In this document: positions 18,257-27,558 of the stretch, piece by piece
Numbering within the stretch: position 1 is the first letter of the stretch
How the letters are laid out: the number at the start of each line of letters is the position of its first letter
DNA from: Clostridium sp. HBUAS56010
GTDB lineage: Bacteria > Bacillota > Clostridia > Lachnospirales > Lachnospiraceae
DNA: 64,000 nucleotides
Assembly (NCBI RefSeq): GCF_007115105.1
Contig: NZ_SULJ01000009.1
Location: forward strand, 1 to 64,000
Reading direction: 5' to 3'
The notes under the pieces: model-generated
Told to the model about the DNA's origin: nothing
The model's input: only the letters and a program-made list of their open reading frames with translations
Databases searched by the model: none
Translations under genes and position numbers: made by a program

Positions 18257-19183
18257 TTAATTCGCCTGAATACTTGTCAGATACCGTTCTACACTGGTAA
18301 TGGCATTGGCACCATCGGATACGGCTGTTGATATCTGTCTAAGCTGCTTGGTACGCACATCTCCTACTGCAAATACTCCTGGAATATTGGTTTCACAGTC
18401 TTCACCTGCTTTAATATAACCGTGATCCATCTCAACAAGGTTGTTAAACGCCTCACTCTGCGGATTGATTCCTACAGCAATGAACACACCATCTACAGCC
18501 AGTTTTCTGGTCTCTTCTGTATTGGAATTTCTCAGTGTTAAAGATTCTACCTGATCTCCGCCTTCGATTCCTTCTACCACTGTATCCCAGATAATCTCTA
18601 CATTGTCCTGGTTAAATAACTGCGTCTGCAGGGTCTTTGCACCTCTCAACTGGTTTCTCCTGTGAATTAAGTATACTTTTTTACACATTCTGGCTAAGAA
18701 GATGGCATCCTCAATGGCTACATCTCCGCCTCCAACCACTGCTGCTACTTTGTTGCGGAAAAACGCACCATCACAGGTAGCACAATAAGAAACACCCATT
18801 CCAGTAAGCTCTTCTTCCCCGATGACACTTAATTTACGATGCTGTGCTCCGGTTGCAATAATTACGGATTTTGTCACATAGGCTCTCTCTTCGCCGACTA
18901 CCGTAAACTCTCCATCAGCCGCTTCAATTCTTAAAACTTCGTCATTGGCAAATTCAGCTCCAAGCTTTTCTGCATGTTCACGGAACTTCATACCAAGATC
19001 GTATCCGTTAATCCCTGGAAGTCCCGGATAATTATCCACTTCATAAGTGGTAAGGACCTGACCTCCGCTCGCCATCTCTTTTTCAATCACTACCATCTTC
19101 AGTTCGGCTCTCTTTGCATAAACCGCGGCAGTAAGCCCTGCCGGACCGGAACCAATGATTACTACATCATAAATTTCATTCAT
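18257..19183 (-). CDS. trxB: Thioredoxin reductase
   Basis: A 308-aa flavoprotein passing electrons from NAD(P)H to thioredoxin. FAD-binding GSGPAGLTAAVYAKRA near the N-terminus, redox centre CATC at about residues 132-135, nucleotide-binding GGGDVAIEDAIFLARM, and the C-terminal FAVGDVRTKQLRQISTAVSDGANA are all present. It has its own promoter and terminator and is monocistronic. Confidence 0.95.
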   Translation of the reverse strand: MNEIYDVVIIGSGPAGLTAAVYAKRAELKMVVIEKEMASGGQVLTTYEVDNYPGLPGINGYDLGMKFREHAEKLGAEFANDEVLRIEAADGEFTVVGEERAYVTKSVIIATGAQHRKLSVIGEEELTGMGVSYCATCDGAFFRNKVAAVVGGGDVAIEDAIFLARMCKKVYLIHRRNQLRGAKTLQTQLFNQDNVEIIWDTVVEGIEGGDQVESLTLRNSNTEETRKLAVDGVFIAVGINPQSEAFNNLVEMDHGYIKAGEDCETNIPGVFAVGDVRTKQLRQISTAVSDGANAITSVERYLTSIQAN

Positions 19184-19235
19184 ATTTATCTACCTGCTTT
19201 CTTAATTTCGATCTGTTTTTCATCGCTCTGTATTC

Positions 19236-19265
19236 ATTATATCTTACGAATCGTGAAGTATGCAA
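19236..19265 (-). promoter_or_regulatory. trxB promoter
   Basis: On the minus strand TTGCAT (19265-19260), 18-base spacer, TATAAT (19241-19236), about 55 bases upstream of the trxB start. Confidence 0.75.
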
Positions 19266-19291
19266 TGCCTGACCGGACGGAAAGGACTTTC

Positions 19292-19320
19292 TTGCATTGT
19301 GCCTGTCAATTTGATAAAAT
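19292..19320 (+). promoter_or_regulatory. Promoter of the SDR gene
   Basis: TTGCAT (19292-19297), 17-base spacer, TAAAAT (19315-19320), 35 bases before the start codon. It lies back to back with the trxB promoter. Confidence 0.6.
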
Positions 19321-19355
19321 AATGGGATAAAACATTGACAGAAAGGGGAACGTAT

Positions 19356-20087
19356 ATGTCCAGAAAAACGGTACTCATCACCGGTGCTTCCCGGGGAATC
19401 GGCAAAGCAATCGCTGTAAAATTTGCCAAAAAGGGATATCAGGTGGTTATCAACTGTCTGCACAGCGAAGACCGCCTGCTTCAAACCAAAAAAGAACTGG
19501 AATCGTATCAGATCTCCTGCCTTGCCCACGTTGGAGATGTGGGAGTCATGGAGGAATGCCAGGTTCTTTTTGAAAAAATCAGGAAACAATTCGGTACACC
19601 TGACGTTCTTATCAACAATGCCGGAATCTCCTATATCGGACTTTTGCAGGATATGAACCCAGAAGACTGGGACCGGATCATCCGAACTAATCTGACTTCT
19701 GTATTCAATTGCTGCAGGCTTGCCGTTCCTGGCATGGTGGAGAAAAAGTCTGGTAAAATCATCAATATCTCTTCCGTCTGGGGCGTAACAGGCGCTTCCT
19801 GTGAAGTGGCTTACTCTGCTACAAAAGGCGGAGTAAATGCTTTTACCATGGCATTAGCCAAGGAACTTGCTCCCAGCAACATTCAGGTCAATGCCATTGC
19901 CTGCGGCGCCATTGATACGGAGATGAATCAATTCCTCTGCGAAGATGATCGAATCGCCCTGACAGAAGAGATTCCAACCGGCAGACTTGGGAAGGCTGAG
20001 GAAGTAGCTGATCTCGCCTATCACCTGGCTTATAAAAACGCCTACTTAACCGGCCAGATCGTCAAACTGGATGGCGGTTGGATATAA
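19356..20087 (+). CDS. Short-chain dehydrogenase/reductase, FabG-like
   Basis: A 243-aa classical SDR. Cofactor loop ITGASRGIGKAIA (TGxxxGxG), NNAG at about residues 85-88, catalytic Ser in INISSVWGVTG and YSATKGG (YxxxK). It resembles 3-oxoacyl-ACP reductase, but it is a single gene away from any fatty acid cluster, so the substrate is open. Start 19356 has AGGGG 7 bases upstream; an upstream in-frame ATG lacks a ribosome site. Confidence 0.88.
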   Translation: MSRKTVLITGASRGIGKAIAVKFAKKGYQVVINCLHSEDRLLQTKKELESYQISCLAHVGDVGVMEECQVLFEKIRKQFGTPDVLINNAGISYIGLLQDMNPEDWDRIIRTNLTSVFNCCRLAVPGMVEKKSGKIINISSVWGVTGASCEVAYSATKGGVNAFTMALAKELAPSNIQVNAIACGAIDTEMNQFLCEDDRIALTEEIPTGRLGKAEEVADLAYHLAYKNAYLTGQIVKLDGGWI

Positions 20088-20234
20088 GCTTTCGCTCATG
20101 GGTTGTCTATCCCCTTACTAAATCATATGTTGAAATTAACAGGGTGGATACGAAACGGAAACAAACCGCAATGCAATTTGGTTTTGTTAAATTAAATTAT
20201 AAACAATTTATATGGTTTTGTCAAGCAGGGATTG

Positions 20235-20270
20235 AAAAAAGGCGTCCGGAAGAAATCTTTTCCGAACGCC
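20235..20270 (-). terminator. yajC terminator
   Basis: On the minus strand GGCGTTCGGAA and TTCCGGACGCC form a stem followed by TTTTTTC, 6 bases after the yajC stop. Confidence 0.9.
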
Positions 20271-20275
20271 CTGTT

Positions 20276-20572
20276 TTATGCTTCAGGCTTTTCTACTTCT
20301 ACAACCGCTGACTTCTGCATTGGAATTCTACAGTTCTTGTTATTGCCGAATTCAACAATAACCGTATCATCTGTCATATCAATAATAACTCCATAAAAAC
20401 CGCTTGTAGTCAGAATACTATCACCAATCGCAATGTTGGAAAGCAGATCCTGCTGCCTTTTCTTTTCTTTTTTCTGTGGTCTGATTGCAATAAAATACAT
20501 AAAACCAAAGATTACTACAATGTAGAGAACCCAAAACCCCATTCCCATTGTACCGCCTGTTGCTAATAACAT
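20276..20572 (-). CDS. yajC: Preprotein translocase subunit YajC
   Basis: A 98-aa single-pass protein associated with SecDF-YajC. One hydrophobic segment (about residues 8-29) leads into the family hallmark IRPQKKEKKRQQ, then a small beta-rich cytoplasmic domain (GDSILTTSGFYGVI). ATG at 20572 is chosen since GGAGG lies 8 bases upstream; the ATG two codons earlier is too close. It follows tgt in the same direction. Confidence 0.94.
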   Translation of the reverse strand: MLLATGGTMGMGFWVLYIVVIFGFMYFIAIRPQKKEKKRQQDLLSNIAIGDSILTTSGFYGVIIDMTDDTVIVEFGNNKNCRIPMQKSAVVEVEKPEA

Positions 20573-20620
20573 AACCATTTCCTCCTTATATAGACCCGCT
20601 GGTTCCTGCGGTATCTCGTC

Positions 20621-21763
20621 CTACTTTTCGGATTGAGCTTCTATCATTCCTGCAAGCTTCCTCTCCTTATATTCCCCATAACGCTGATGATCAATTGCGT
20701 CACGAATCTCTTCCATCATTGTATTATAAAAATACAAATTATGCAATACACATAATCTCATGCCAAGCATTTCTTTTGCTTTCAGTAAATGCCTGATATA
20801 AGCTCTGCTGTAAGAGCGGCATGCCGGACACTGGCAGCCTTCCTCAATGGGCTTGTGATCCAGTTCATATCTGCTGTTGAACAGATTACGTTTTCCCTGA
20901 TTGGTATAGACATGACCATGCCGTCCATTTCTCGATGGATATACGCAGTCAAAGAAATCCACCCCTCGTTCTACGGATTCCAGGATGTTGGCAGGAGTTC
21001 CAACTCCCATTAAATAAGTTGGCTTATTCTCCGGAAGATAAGGTACGGTTTCGTCCAGAATCCGGTACATCTCCGAATGGCTTTCCCCTACGGCAAGTCC
21101 GCCCAGAGCATAACCGTCTAAATCCATGGCAGAGATGGTTTTTGCGTGGGCAATACGGATATCTTCAAATGTTCCGCCCTGGTTGATTCCAAACAAAAGC
21201 TGTTCCCGGTTAATGGTGTCGGGAAGAGAATTAAGTCTTGCCATCTCCTTCTGGCAGCGTTCCAGCCATCTTGTTGTGCGGTCTACGCTGTTTTGCATAT
21301 ATTCCCTGGTTGCAGGATGAGGAGGACACTCATCAAATGCCATGGCAATGGTGGATGCAAGATTGGACTGGATCTGCATACTTTCTTCCGGGCCCATAAA
21401 GATCTTATGACCATCAATATGAGACTGGAAATAAACGCCTTCCTCTTTGATTTTTCTTAATCCAGACAGGGAAAACACCTGAAAACCGCCTGAATCCGTA
21501 AGAATTGGACGGTCCCAATTCATAAACTGATGAATGCCTCCAAACTGACGAATCACCTTATCGCCAGTACGGACATGCAGATGGTAGGTATTGGATAATT
21601 CTACCTGAGTTTTGATTTCCCGCAGATCATCAGTTGAAACTGCACCTTTGATCGCCGCCACAGTTCCCACATTCATGAACACTGGTGTCTGAATCGTTCC
21701 ATGGACAGTTGTTACCTCTGCCCGCTTGGCGCGTCCATCCTTTTTTATAATCTTATAGTTCAT
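20621..21763 (-). CDS. tgt: Queuine/preQ1 tRNA-guanine transglycosylase
   Basis: Exchanges G34 of GUN-anticodon tRNAs for preQ1 on the way to queuosine. TDSGGFQVFSLSG holds the active-site Asp; GGLAVGE and DCVYPSRNGRHGH contain substrate pocket and nucleophile Asp; the zinc site is CQCPACRSYS...H near residues 305-340. 380 aa is normal. It is between scfB and yajC, a typical clostridial order. Confidence 0.96.
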   Translation of the reverse strand: MNYKIIKKDGRAKRAEVTTVHGTIQTPVFMNVGTVAAIKGAVSTDDLREIKTQVELSNTYHLHVRTGDKVIRQFGGIHQFMNWDRPILTDSGGFQVFSLSGLRKIKEEGVYFQSHIDGHKIFMGPEESMQIQSNLASTIAMAFDECPPHPATREYMQNSVDRTTRWLERCQKEMARLNSLPDTINREQLLFGINQGGTFEDIRIAHAKTISAMDLDGYALGGLAVGESHSEMYRILDETVPYLPENKPTYLMGVGTPANILESVERGVDFFDCVYPSRNGRHGHVYTNQGKRNLFNSRYELDHKPIEEGCQCPACRSYSRAYIRHLLKAKEMLGMRLCVLHNLYFYNTMMEEIRDAIDHQRYGEYKERKLAGMIEAQSEK

Positions 21764-21823
21764 AGACTGTTCCTTACTTTGGTTTTTGAGTTATCGGTTT
21801 CTTCACATGAACAGCGGCTCTTA

Positions 21824-23215
21824 TTATTCTGCCAGAGCAGCCTTTATCATAATTGCACATTCAATCCGCTTCTTCTGCATCTCACAGCCAATATCATAAG
21901 CATCGGTTATACAGCCATGGAAATTATAGGAATTGGCTGCACAGCCACCGCTGCAGTAAAATCTTGCAAAACAGTCACGGCATTTATCCTTCGCATATAC
22001 ATTGCAAAGCTTGAATTCATCACGAACTGCTGTGTTGGTAAGACCTGTATCCACATTACCGAGGAGGAATTCTTCCTGTCCCACAAACTGATGACAAGGG
22101 TAGAAGTCTCCCCATGGCGTCACTGCCAGGTACTCTGTTCCTGAACCACAGCCGGAAAGACGTTTCGCAACACATGGTCCCTGCTGTAAATCAATATTAA
22201 AATGGAAGAAATTAAATCCCTTTCCTTCTCTGGAACGATTAATATATTCCACAGCAAGCTTATCATACTCCTCTAAAATCTGAGGAAGATCTTCCTCTTT
22301 GATGGCATAGTATTCTTCTGGCTGGGCAACTACCGGCTCAATGGACATGCTTTCAAATCCAAGATCTGCAAATTCAAGAACATCTTTTGCAAAATCCATA
22401 TTACCTCTTGTAAAGGTGCCTCTGATATAATAATCTTTGGTTCCCCGGAGCTTGGCAAACTTCTGGAACTTGGGAACGATTAAATCATAACTTCCTTTTC
22501 CGTTGCGGAACGGACGCATCTTGTCGTTGACTTCCTTACGTCCGTCAAGACTTAATACCACATTGCTCATTTCCTTATTACAGAATTCCATGATCTCATC
22601 ATTTAATAAAACACCGTTGGTTGTCATGGTGAAGCGGAAGTTCTTATTATATTCTTTCTCTTTTGAACGTCCATATTCCACAAGCTGTTTTACCACATTA
22701 AAATTCATCAGTGGCTCACCGCCAAAAAAGTCTACCTCCAGGTTCCTCCGGTTGCCGGAATTGGCAATCAGGAAATCCAGGGCTTTCTTTCCCACTTCAA
22801 ACGACATGAGTGCACGCCGTCCATGATACTCACCTTCTTCTGCAAAACAGTACTGGCATGCAAGGTTACAATCATGTGCAATATGTAAACAAAGAGCTTT
22901 TACCACAGTTTTTCTCTTTTTAAAATCCACTACATAATCATGGTATACATCTTTGGTAAACAACTCTCCTGCATCTACCAGATACTGAATCTCTTCCAGT
23001 GCTTCTGCTACTTCAGACTCGCCATAGGTCTTCTCAAGGCGGTCTAACACTTCTTTCTTTACATGGTCTGAAATCTTCTCAGGCTTTTCCATATCCGGAA
23101 TCAGTCCCTGGGCAATTAAAACCGCATCATACATTACTGGGTCTACAGAATGGACGGAACCGCTGTTGACATCCATAATAATATAGAAACCATTATTCAT
23201 ATATTGATGAATCAC
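21824..23215 (-). CDS. scfB: SCIFF peptide thioether maturase (radical SAM/SPASM)
   Basis: A radical SAM enzyme that forms a Cys-to-alpha-carbon thioether in the SCIFF peptide. The CNLACQYC motif (CxxxCxxC) at about residue 105 binds the SAM cluster; FFGGEPLMNF follows. The C-terminal SPASM region has the cysteines in CGSGTEYLAV, CHQFVG, and CNVYAKDKCRDCFARFYCSGGC. The N-terminal 90 residues form the peptide-binding region. 463 aa. GTG start at 23215 has GGAG 7 bases upstream. The peptide gene lies 127 bases upstream. Confidence 0.95.
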   Translation of the reverse strand: MIHQYMNNGFYIIMDVNSGSVHSVDPVMYDAVLIAQGLIPDMEKPEKISDHVKKEVLDRLEKTYGESEVAEALEEIQYLVDAGELFTKDVYHDYVVDFKKRKTVVKALCLHIAHDCNLACQYCFAEEGEYHGRRALMSFEVGKKALDFLIANSGNRRNLEVDFFGGEPLMNFNVVKQLVEYGRSKEKEYNKNFRFTMTTNGVLLNDEIMEFCNKEMSNVVLSLDGRKEVNDKMRPFRNGKGSYDLIVPKFQKFAKLRGTKDYYIRGTFTRGNMDFAKDVLEFADLGFESMSIEPVVAQPEEYYAIKEEDLPQILEEYDKLAVEYINRSREGKGFNFFHFNIDLQQGPCVAKRLSGCGSGTEYLAVTPWGDFYPCHQFVGQEEFLLGNVDTGLTNTAVRDEFKLCNVYAKDKCRDCFARFYCSGGCAANSYNFHGCITDAYDIGCEMQKKRIECAIMIKAALAE

Positions 23216-23275
23216 TTGTATTCTCCTTAATCAAAGGGACTATCCCCTTATTGTTTATGCTGACAAGCGAAGGAA

Positions 23276-23301
23276 CCCCTACTGTCTAATGACCGTAGGG
23301 G
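23276..23301 (-). other. Stem-loop between scfA and scfB
   Basis: CCCCTAC and GTAGGGG pair with a further GTC/GAC stem and a TAAT loop. No T tract follows on the minus strand, so it is more likely a partial attenuator or an RNA processing/stability element that lets peptide be made in excess of enzyme. Confidence 0.55.
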
Positions 23302-23342
23302 CATCTGCTTCTCTGCCTTTTGGCTGTTCTATACAGTTAAAA

Positions 23343-23489
23343 CTAACGGTTGCTGTTCTCACAGCTCTGATTTCCTACTGTACAGGATGTCTTGCAGGCT
23401 GACTGGCAGGAAGTCTGGCATTCGCCGCATCCGCCTTTTTTCATAGATTCTTTTAATGTACTGGAACTTAATGTCTTCACGTGCTTCAT
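23343..23489 (-). CDS. scfA: SCIFF ribosomally made peptide precursor, 48 aa
   Basis: Six cysteines in the C-terminal half (GGCGECQTSC, QSAC, KTSC, QSC) after a leader MKHVKTLSSSTLKESMKKGG: the six-Cys-in-forty-five pattern found throughout Clostridia. It is the substrate of the adjacent maturase; the biological role of the product is not known to me. ATG at 23489 has AGGAGG upstream. A strong promoter lies at 23526-23554. Confidence 0.95.
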   Translation of the reverse strand: MKHVKTLSSSTLKESMKKGGCGECQTSCQSACKTSCTVGNQSCENSNR

Positions 23490-23525
23490 AAACTTACACC
23501 TCCTGTATTTACATAATTCCATGCG

Positions 23526-23554
23526 ATTATACCACATGTCTTTTCTCAGTGCAA
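23526..23554 (-). promoter_or_regulatory. scfA promoter
   Basis: On the minus strand TTGCAC (23554-23549), 17-base spacer, TATAAT (23531-23526) with a TG near the -10. The leader is about 35 bases. It should drive scfA strongly and scfB by read-through past the stem-loop. Confidence 0.8.
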
Positions 23555-23682
23555 GAATAATTGGGACACCAATCCAGCCACCAATCCACTATAATCATAG
23601 AACTTCGCTGTTTTTTTTTATATAATGAGAAACTACTATATATGAAAGTTATAAAATTTTCTTTAAATATACCATAGTAAAA

Positions 23683-24435
23683 TTATTTCTTCCCCCGGGA
23701 CATCATCTGGTATTTAATCGCATCCAAAACTTCCTCACTAATATCCAGAGTGTGTAAATAATCCACCACGCTTCCATAGGTGTTCTTTAAATATGCCAAA
23801 GTATACTGCATCTCACCTGCCTCAGATTTAAATAAATACTCCGGCAGTATTACTCCCTCCTGCTGCATCCTCACTCTCATTTTTCGAAATACCGGTTCCA
23901 TATTTCTTCCGCTCACTTCATAATCAATGACAATCACTTCTTCTTCCACATCCGCAAGGCTTAAAATCAACATGGCAATCAGCCCGGTTCTATCTTTGCC
24001 GGCAGTACAATGAAATAACGTACAGCCTTTTCCGTTCTCACCGATAATATTCAGGATGCGGCTGATCTGTTGCCTGCTGTTCTCCAGCCAGTTTATATAA
24101 AGTTCGTGAAGGCTGTCTGGAAAACCGCCCTGCAGATCATTGGAGTGTATCTGATCATATAAAGAAACCGAATAGTATGCAACCTCATTACAGGCCGCAA
24201 ACCAACTGGGGGCACGTTCATATTCTTCCGGGCTCCTAAGATCAATTACACACGTCACGCCATAATCAAGCAGCTTTTTAATATCTTCCTCATTTAATTC
24301 GTGTAGGCTGTCCGCCCTTAACAGCCTGCCCATATTTAGTTTTTTATTATCTTTATTACGGTATGTCCCTAAATCTCTTACATTATAGGCGCGCTCCAGA
24401 GAAATAGGCATTGCCGCTTTCTGTATGATATCCAT
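23683..24435 (-). CDS. Tyrosine-protein phosphatase-like (CX5R) protein, 250 aa
   Basis: The signature HCTAGKDRTG (about residues 141-150) is the CX5R phosphate-binding loop of the dual-specificity/DUF-type tyrosine phosphatases; the N-terminal NVRDLGTYRNKD and RADSLHELNEED and the mid DLRSPEEYE match the same family. No signal peptide, so it acts in the cytosol. It is the last gene of the ABC/PHP cassette, 45 bases after the permease gene, which suggests it dephosphorylates an imported compound rather than a protein. That substrate is an inference. Confidence 0.85.
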   Translation of the reverse strand: MDIIQKAAMPISLERAYNVRDLGTYRNKDNKKLNMGRLLRADSLHELNEEDIKKLLDYGVTCVIDLRSPEEYERAPSWFAACNEVAYYSVSLYDQIHSNDLQGGFPDSLHELYINWLENSRQQISRILNIIGENGKGCTLFHCTAGKDRTGLIAMLILSLADVEEEVIVIDYEVSGRNMEPVFRKMRVRMQQEGVILPEYLFKSEAGEMQYTLAYLKNTYGSVVDYLHTLDISEEVLDAIKYQMMSRGKK

Positions 24436-24480
24436 GATTTCCTTACCCCCATAAAAAAATTACGCAGAACTTAAAATTCA

Positions 24481-25329
24481 CTATTTCCCACTTTCCCATG
24501 CTTCATCTTTCATATTGCTTTTTATATAGACTGCCGCACCTCCGAGGCAGATCAAAAACATCAACACAGACAGAGCTGCTGCCCTTTGATAATCCAGGTA
24601 AGTATTTACCTGCTGATATAAGAGAATTCCCAGCATCTTCGGGTTATTGGGTCCAGTCAAATATGGTATGGTAAAGGCCCCCACCTGACCCATGAGGATA
24701 AACGTTGCTGCCACCACCAGATCTTTATATGTCATGGGCAGTACAATATGTCTGAATATGCCCCACCAGGAACTGCCTGCATCCCTTGCACTTTCCACAT
24801 AGGAGTCATTAACTGCTGATAAAGCTGCCGATAAAAGCATTGCAGAAAAAGGGATGTTAAACCATAAATTGCATATAATAATTCCTTTCATATCATAAAG
24901 AAGTCCAGGTTTGTAGATAATTCCAAACAATTGCAAAAATCTGTTGATAAAGCCGGCATCCTTAATCACATTCATCACCGCATAAACAGCTGCAATTCCC
25001 GGAATAAACCGGGGGAGGAGATAAAGCCTCCCCAGAATTTTACTGATTCTGCTTTTGGAAAATCTTAAATAAAGAGCTAAAAGGAAGCTGAAAAAGATTC
25101 CCAAAGCCATGGTACATAATGCTTCTGTCATAGTAAAAATCAGACTTTCCAAAGCATCCATGCTGGTAAAAAAATACTGATAATTTCCCAGCGTAAAACT
25201 GCCCGAAGCCGTTTTAAATGATTGTACCACCGTATTGCAGATAGGAAATATGACAACCAGAACCATAACTGCAAATGCCGGAAAAACCATCAGATATGGA
25301 AGCCAGATTTGATTCTTTTTATTTTTCAT
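24481..25329 (-). CDS. ABC importer permease (first type)
   Basis: A 282-aa integral membrane subunit with about six membrane segments. The EAA loop ESARDAGSSWWGIFRHIVLPM (about residue 185) contacts the ATPase. The N-terminus (KKNQIWLPYLMVFPAFAVMVL) is typical of the sugar/phosphate-ester type-I importer family. It pairs with the second permease at 27559. GAGG lies 8 bases before the ATG. Confidence 0.9.
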   Translation of the reverse strand: MKNKKNQIWLPYLMVFPAFAVMVLVVIFPICNTVVQSFKTASGSFTLGNYQYFFTSMDALESLIFTMTEALCTMALGIFFSFLLALYLRFSKSRISKILGRLYLLPRFIPGIAAVYAVMNVIKDAGFINRFLQLFGIIYKPGLLYDMKGIIICNLWFNIPFSAMLLSAALSAVNDSYVESARDAGSSWWGIFRHIVLPMTYKDLVVAATFILMGQVGAFTIPYLTGPNNPKMLGILLYQQVNTYLDYQRAAALSVLMFLICLGGAAVYIKSNMKDEAWESGK

Positions 25330-25341
25330 TTGAAAACCTCT

Positions 25342-26541
25342 TTATTTTGCAAGACTTCCTATTTCCTCTGTCCAGCGCTCTCTTATGTTCTTCTGTAAAT
25401 TTCCTATGGAAAAATAACGGATTGTATCAAAATTTGTTTCTGACAGCCAATCTGCATGCTGCAGATTTTCCAGTTTTCCAGAATCTACTACCGGTGAAGC
25501 AAACATAGTATTCCAGTCCTTTGCCTGAGCTTCATAGCTTAAATAATAATCAACAACTGATAAAGCAGCTTCCTTATCCTTTGCAATTTTAGGAATGGAG
25601 AACCCTGCCAGTCCACCTAAAAATGGCTCTTCCAACTGTACCAGTTTAATGGATTCTGGTAATGTCCCCTGGTTTTTCTGGCTCAGGACCATATTTGCAA
25701 ATGCCGGGCACATATCAATCTGCTTTGTAGCAAGCAACTCTAAGGTTCCTGCATTTTTCATAGGATACTGGACTTTGCCTGCCGTCTGATAAAGATATGG
25801 ATGGAGTTCTGCCAGCAGTGCAAAAGCATTATCCCATTCTTTTGAATGATCTGTCATCCACTTTTCATCAGAGGATGTGGCAGCTTCAGTGGGAAGCTGG
25901 TTATAGATCGTATTGGCCGTAAAGGAAAAACCCGAATTTCCGGTAGATGGATCATTATAGGAGAATCGTCCTGGATTGTCCTTAATCCACTGATATAATT
26001 CATCTGCTGTTTTCGGCGGTTCAGAAACTGTTTCCGAATTATAAGCCAGATAAACAGATGTTCCTCTGTACGGGATGAAAGTATTTCCTATAATATTATC
26101 TTTGAATATCAGGTTTTCATAGTTTGGAATTTCAGAGGTATCAATGAAATCAAAAAAATCTTCACTGGTCTGAGCTAAGATTCCTGCAATTGCGTTATCA
26201 TCAATAGCAATTAAGTCAAAATCCGTATCCGTTTCTCCAGCTTTATAAGCTGCCGCAAGCCGGTCCGGAAGACTCTGCTCACTTGTTCCCGACACGATGA
26301 ACTGAATTTCCACCTTTGCCTTCTGATTATAATCCGGTGATGCATTATAACTGTCAGCAATGGTCTGAAGTGCCTCTCTTACTTCCTGGCCTCCGCTTCC
26401 CCAGATCGTAACCACCGGAACATCATTATTACCGGAAGCCGCAGAAGTCTTTCCGCATCCGTTTAAAGACAGCAACATGGCTCCCGCCAAAAGAATACTC
26501 ATTCCTTTTTTCATTTTGTTTTTCCAATTCTGATTCATCAT
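25342..26541 (-). CDS. ABC importer substrate-binding lipoprotein
   Basis: A 399-aa family 1 extracellular solute-binding protein. The signal peptide ends in a lipobox (LLSLNGC, Cys at about residue 29), so the mature protein is lipid-anchored outside the membrane. The mature part starts with VVTIWGSGGQEVREAL and has the two-lobe binding-protein pattern. The ligand cannot be read from sequence; the linked hydrolases favour a phosphorylated or ester compound. It lies 18 bases after the ATPase gene. Confidence 0.9.
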   Translation of the reverse strand: MMNQNWKNKMKKGMSILLAGAMLLSLNGCGKTSAASGNNDVPVVTIWGSGGQEVREALQTIADSYNASPDYNQKAKVEIQFIVSGTSEQSLPDRLAAAYKAGETDTDFDLIAIDDNAIAGILAQTSEDFFDFIDTSEIPNYENLIFKDNIIGNTFIPYRGTSVYLAYNSETVSEPPKTADELYQWIKDNPGRFSYNDPSTGNSGFSFTANTIYNQLPTEAATSSDEKWMTDHSKEWDNAFALLAELHPYLYQTAGKVQYPMKNAGTLELLATKQIDMCPAFANMVLSQKNQGTLPESIKLVQLEEPFLGGLAGFSIPKIAKDKEAALSVVDYYLSYEAQAKDWNTMFASPVVDSGKLENLQHADWLSETNFDTIRYFSIGNLQKNIRERWTEEIGSLAK

Positions 26542-26559
26542 ACTAATCTCCTTTTTTTG

Positions 26560-27531
26560 TTATCTGGAAGGCTGCAGAATTTTTTTATTGATAAAACTAC
26601 ATAAAACTGGTTGATCTACTTTATAATTTCCAGAATCTGCTTTATTTACAAACACCTTTAAGGTCTGATCAAAAGGCTTCTGAACCAGCACCTGAACATA
26701 ATGGCCGAGAGGCATAACTTGGACAACACGGTATTCACTTTCTTCTTTCAGACAAGGCCTTATAAGCACATCCTCCGGCCTGACTACAGTAACCTTTCCA
26801 TCCTCCTCCAGAAAGTTCATCTCACCTATAAAACTGGCAACAAAACGGTTTTCAGGATTATTATATATCTCTGTAGGAGGTCCTATCTGTTCAATGAAGC
26901 CCCGGTTCATCACTGCAATCCTGTCTGAGACCGCCATGGCCTCCTCTTGATCGTGGGTAACAAACACTGCTGTAAGCCCGGCTTCTCTCTGTATTCTTTT
27001 TAGTTCCTCTCTCATTTGCCCTCTGATCTTTGCGTCCAGTGCGGAAAAAGGCTCATCCAAAAGCAAGAGGGACGGTTTTAGTACCAGCGCTCTGGCAATG
27101 GCAATTCGTTGCTGCTGTCCCCCGGAAAGCTGACCAGGATATTTTTTTTCGCTTCCAGCCATGTTTACCATATCCAGCATTTTCATAATTTCCTGCTGCA
27201 TCTCAACCCTGGCAACCTTTCTTAACTTCAGGCCAAAGGCCATATTTTCAAAAACGGTCATATGAGGCCATAAGTTATAGCTTTGGAACACCATGCCTGT
27301 AGGGCGTTTTTCCGGGGGAAGTTCCTGGATTTCTTTCCCGTCTAAAACGATGGTTCCGGAATCAATCTTATGGAATCCGCCTATTGCTCTTAAAATTGTG
27401 GTTTTCCCGCATCCGGAAGGCCCCAGCAGGGTCAGCAGTTCATTTTCATATACAGAAAGATTGATTTTTTCTACTCCCTCTGCAGCACTGAATTTCTTCG
27501 TAAGGTCATGTATGACCATTTTTTCTTTCAT
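26560..27531 (-). CDS. ABC importer ATP-binding subunit
   Basis: 323 aa. Walker A GPSGCGKTT, Q-loop in GMVFQSYNLWPH, signature LSGGQQQRIAIARAL, Walker B LLLLDEPFSALD and the H-loop FVTHDQEEAM are intact. A C-terminal beta-rich regulatory extension of about 90 residues (TOBE-like, from about residue 240) is typical of the MalK/PotA/FbpC class. ATG at 27531 is used; the upstream GTG lies within the ribosome-site region. Confidence 0.93.
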   Translation of the reverse strand: MKEKMVIHDLTKKFSAAEGVEKINLSVYENELLTLLGPSGCGKTTILRAIGGFHKIDSGTIVLDGKEIQELPPEKRPTGMVFQSYNLWPHMTVFENMAFGLKLRKVARVEMQQEIMKMLDMVNMAGSEKKYPGQLSGGQQQRIAIARALVLKPSLLLLDEPFSALDAKIRGQMREELKRIQREAGLTAVFVTHDQEEAMAVSDRIAVMNRGFIEQIGPPTEIYNNPENRFVASFIGEMNFLEEDGKVTVVRPEDVLIRPCLKEESEYRVVQVMPLGHYVQVLVQKPFDQTLKVFVNKADSGNYKVDQPVLCSFINKKILQPSR

Positions 27532-27558
27532 AATTCCGTCAGCCTCCACTTTCTTTCA

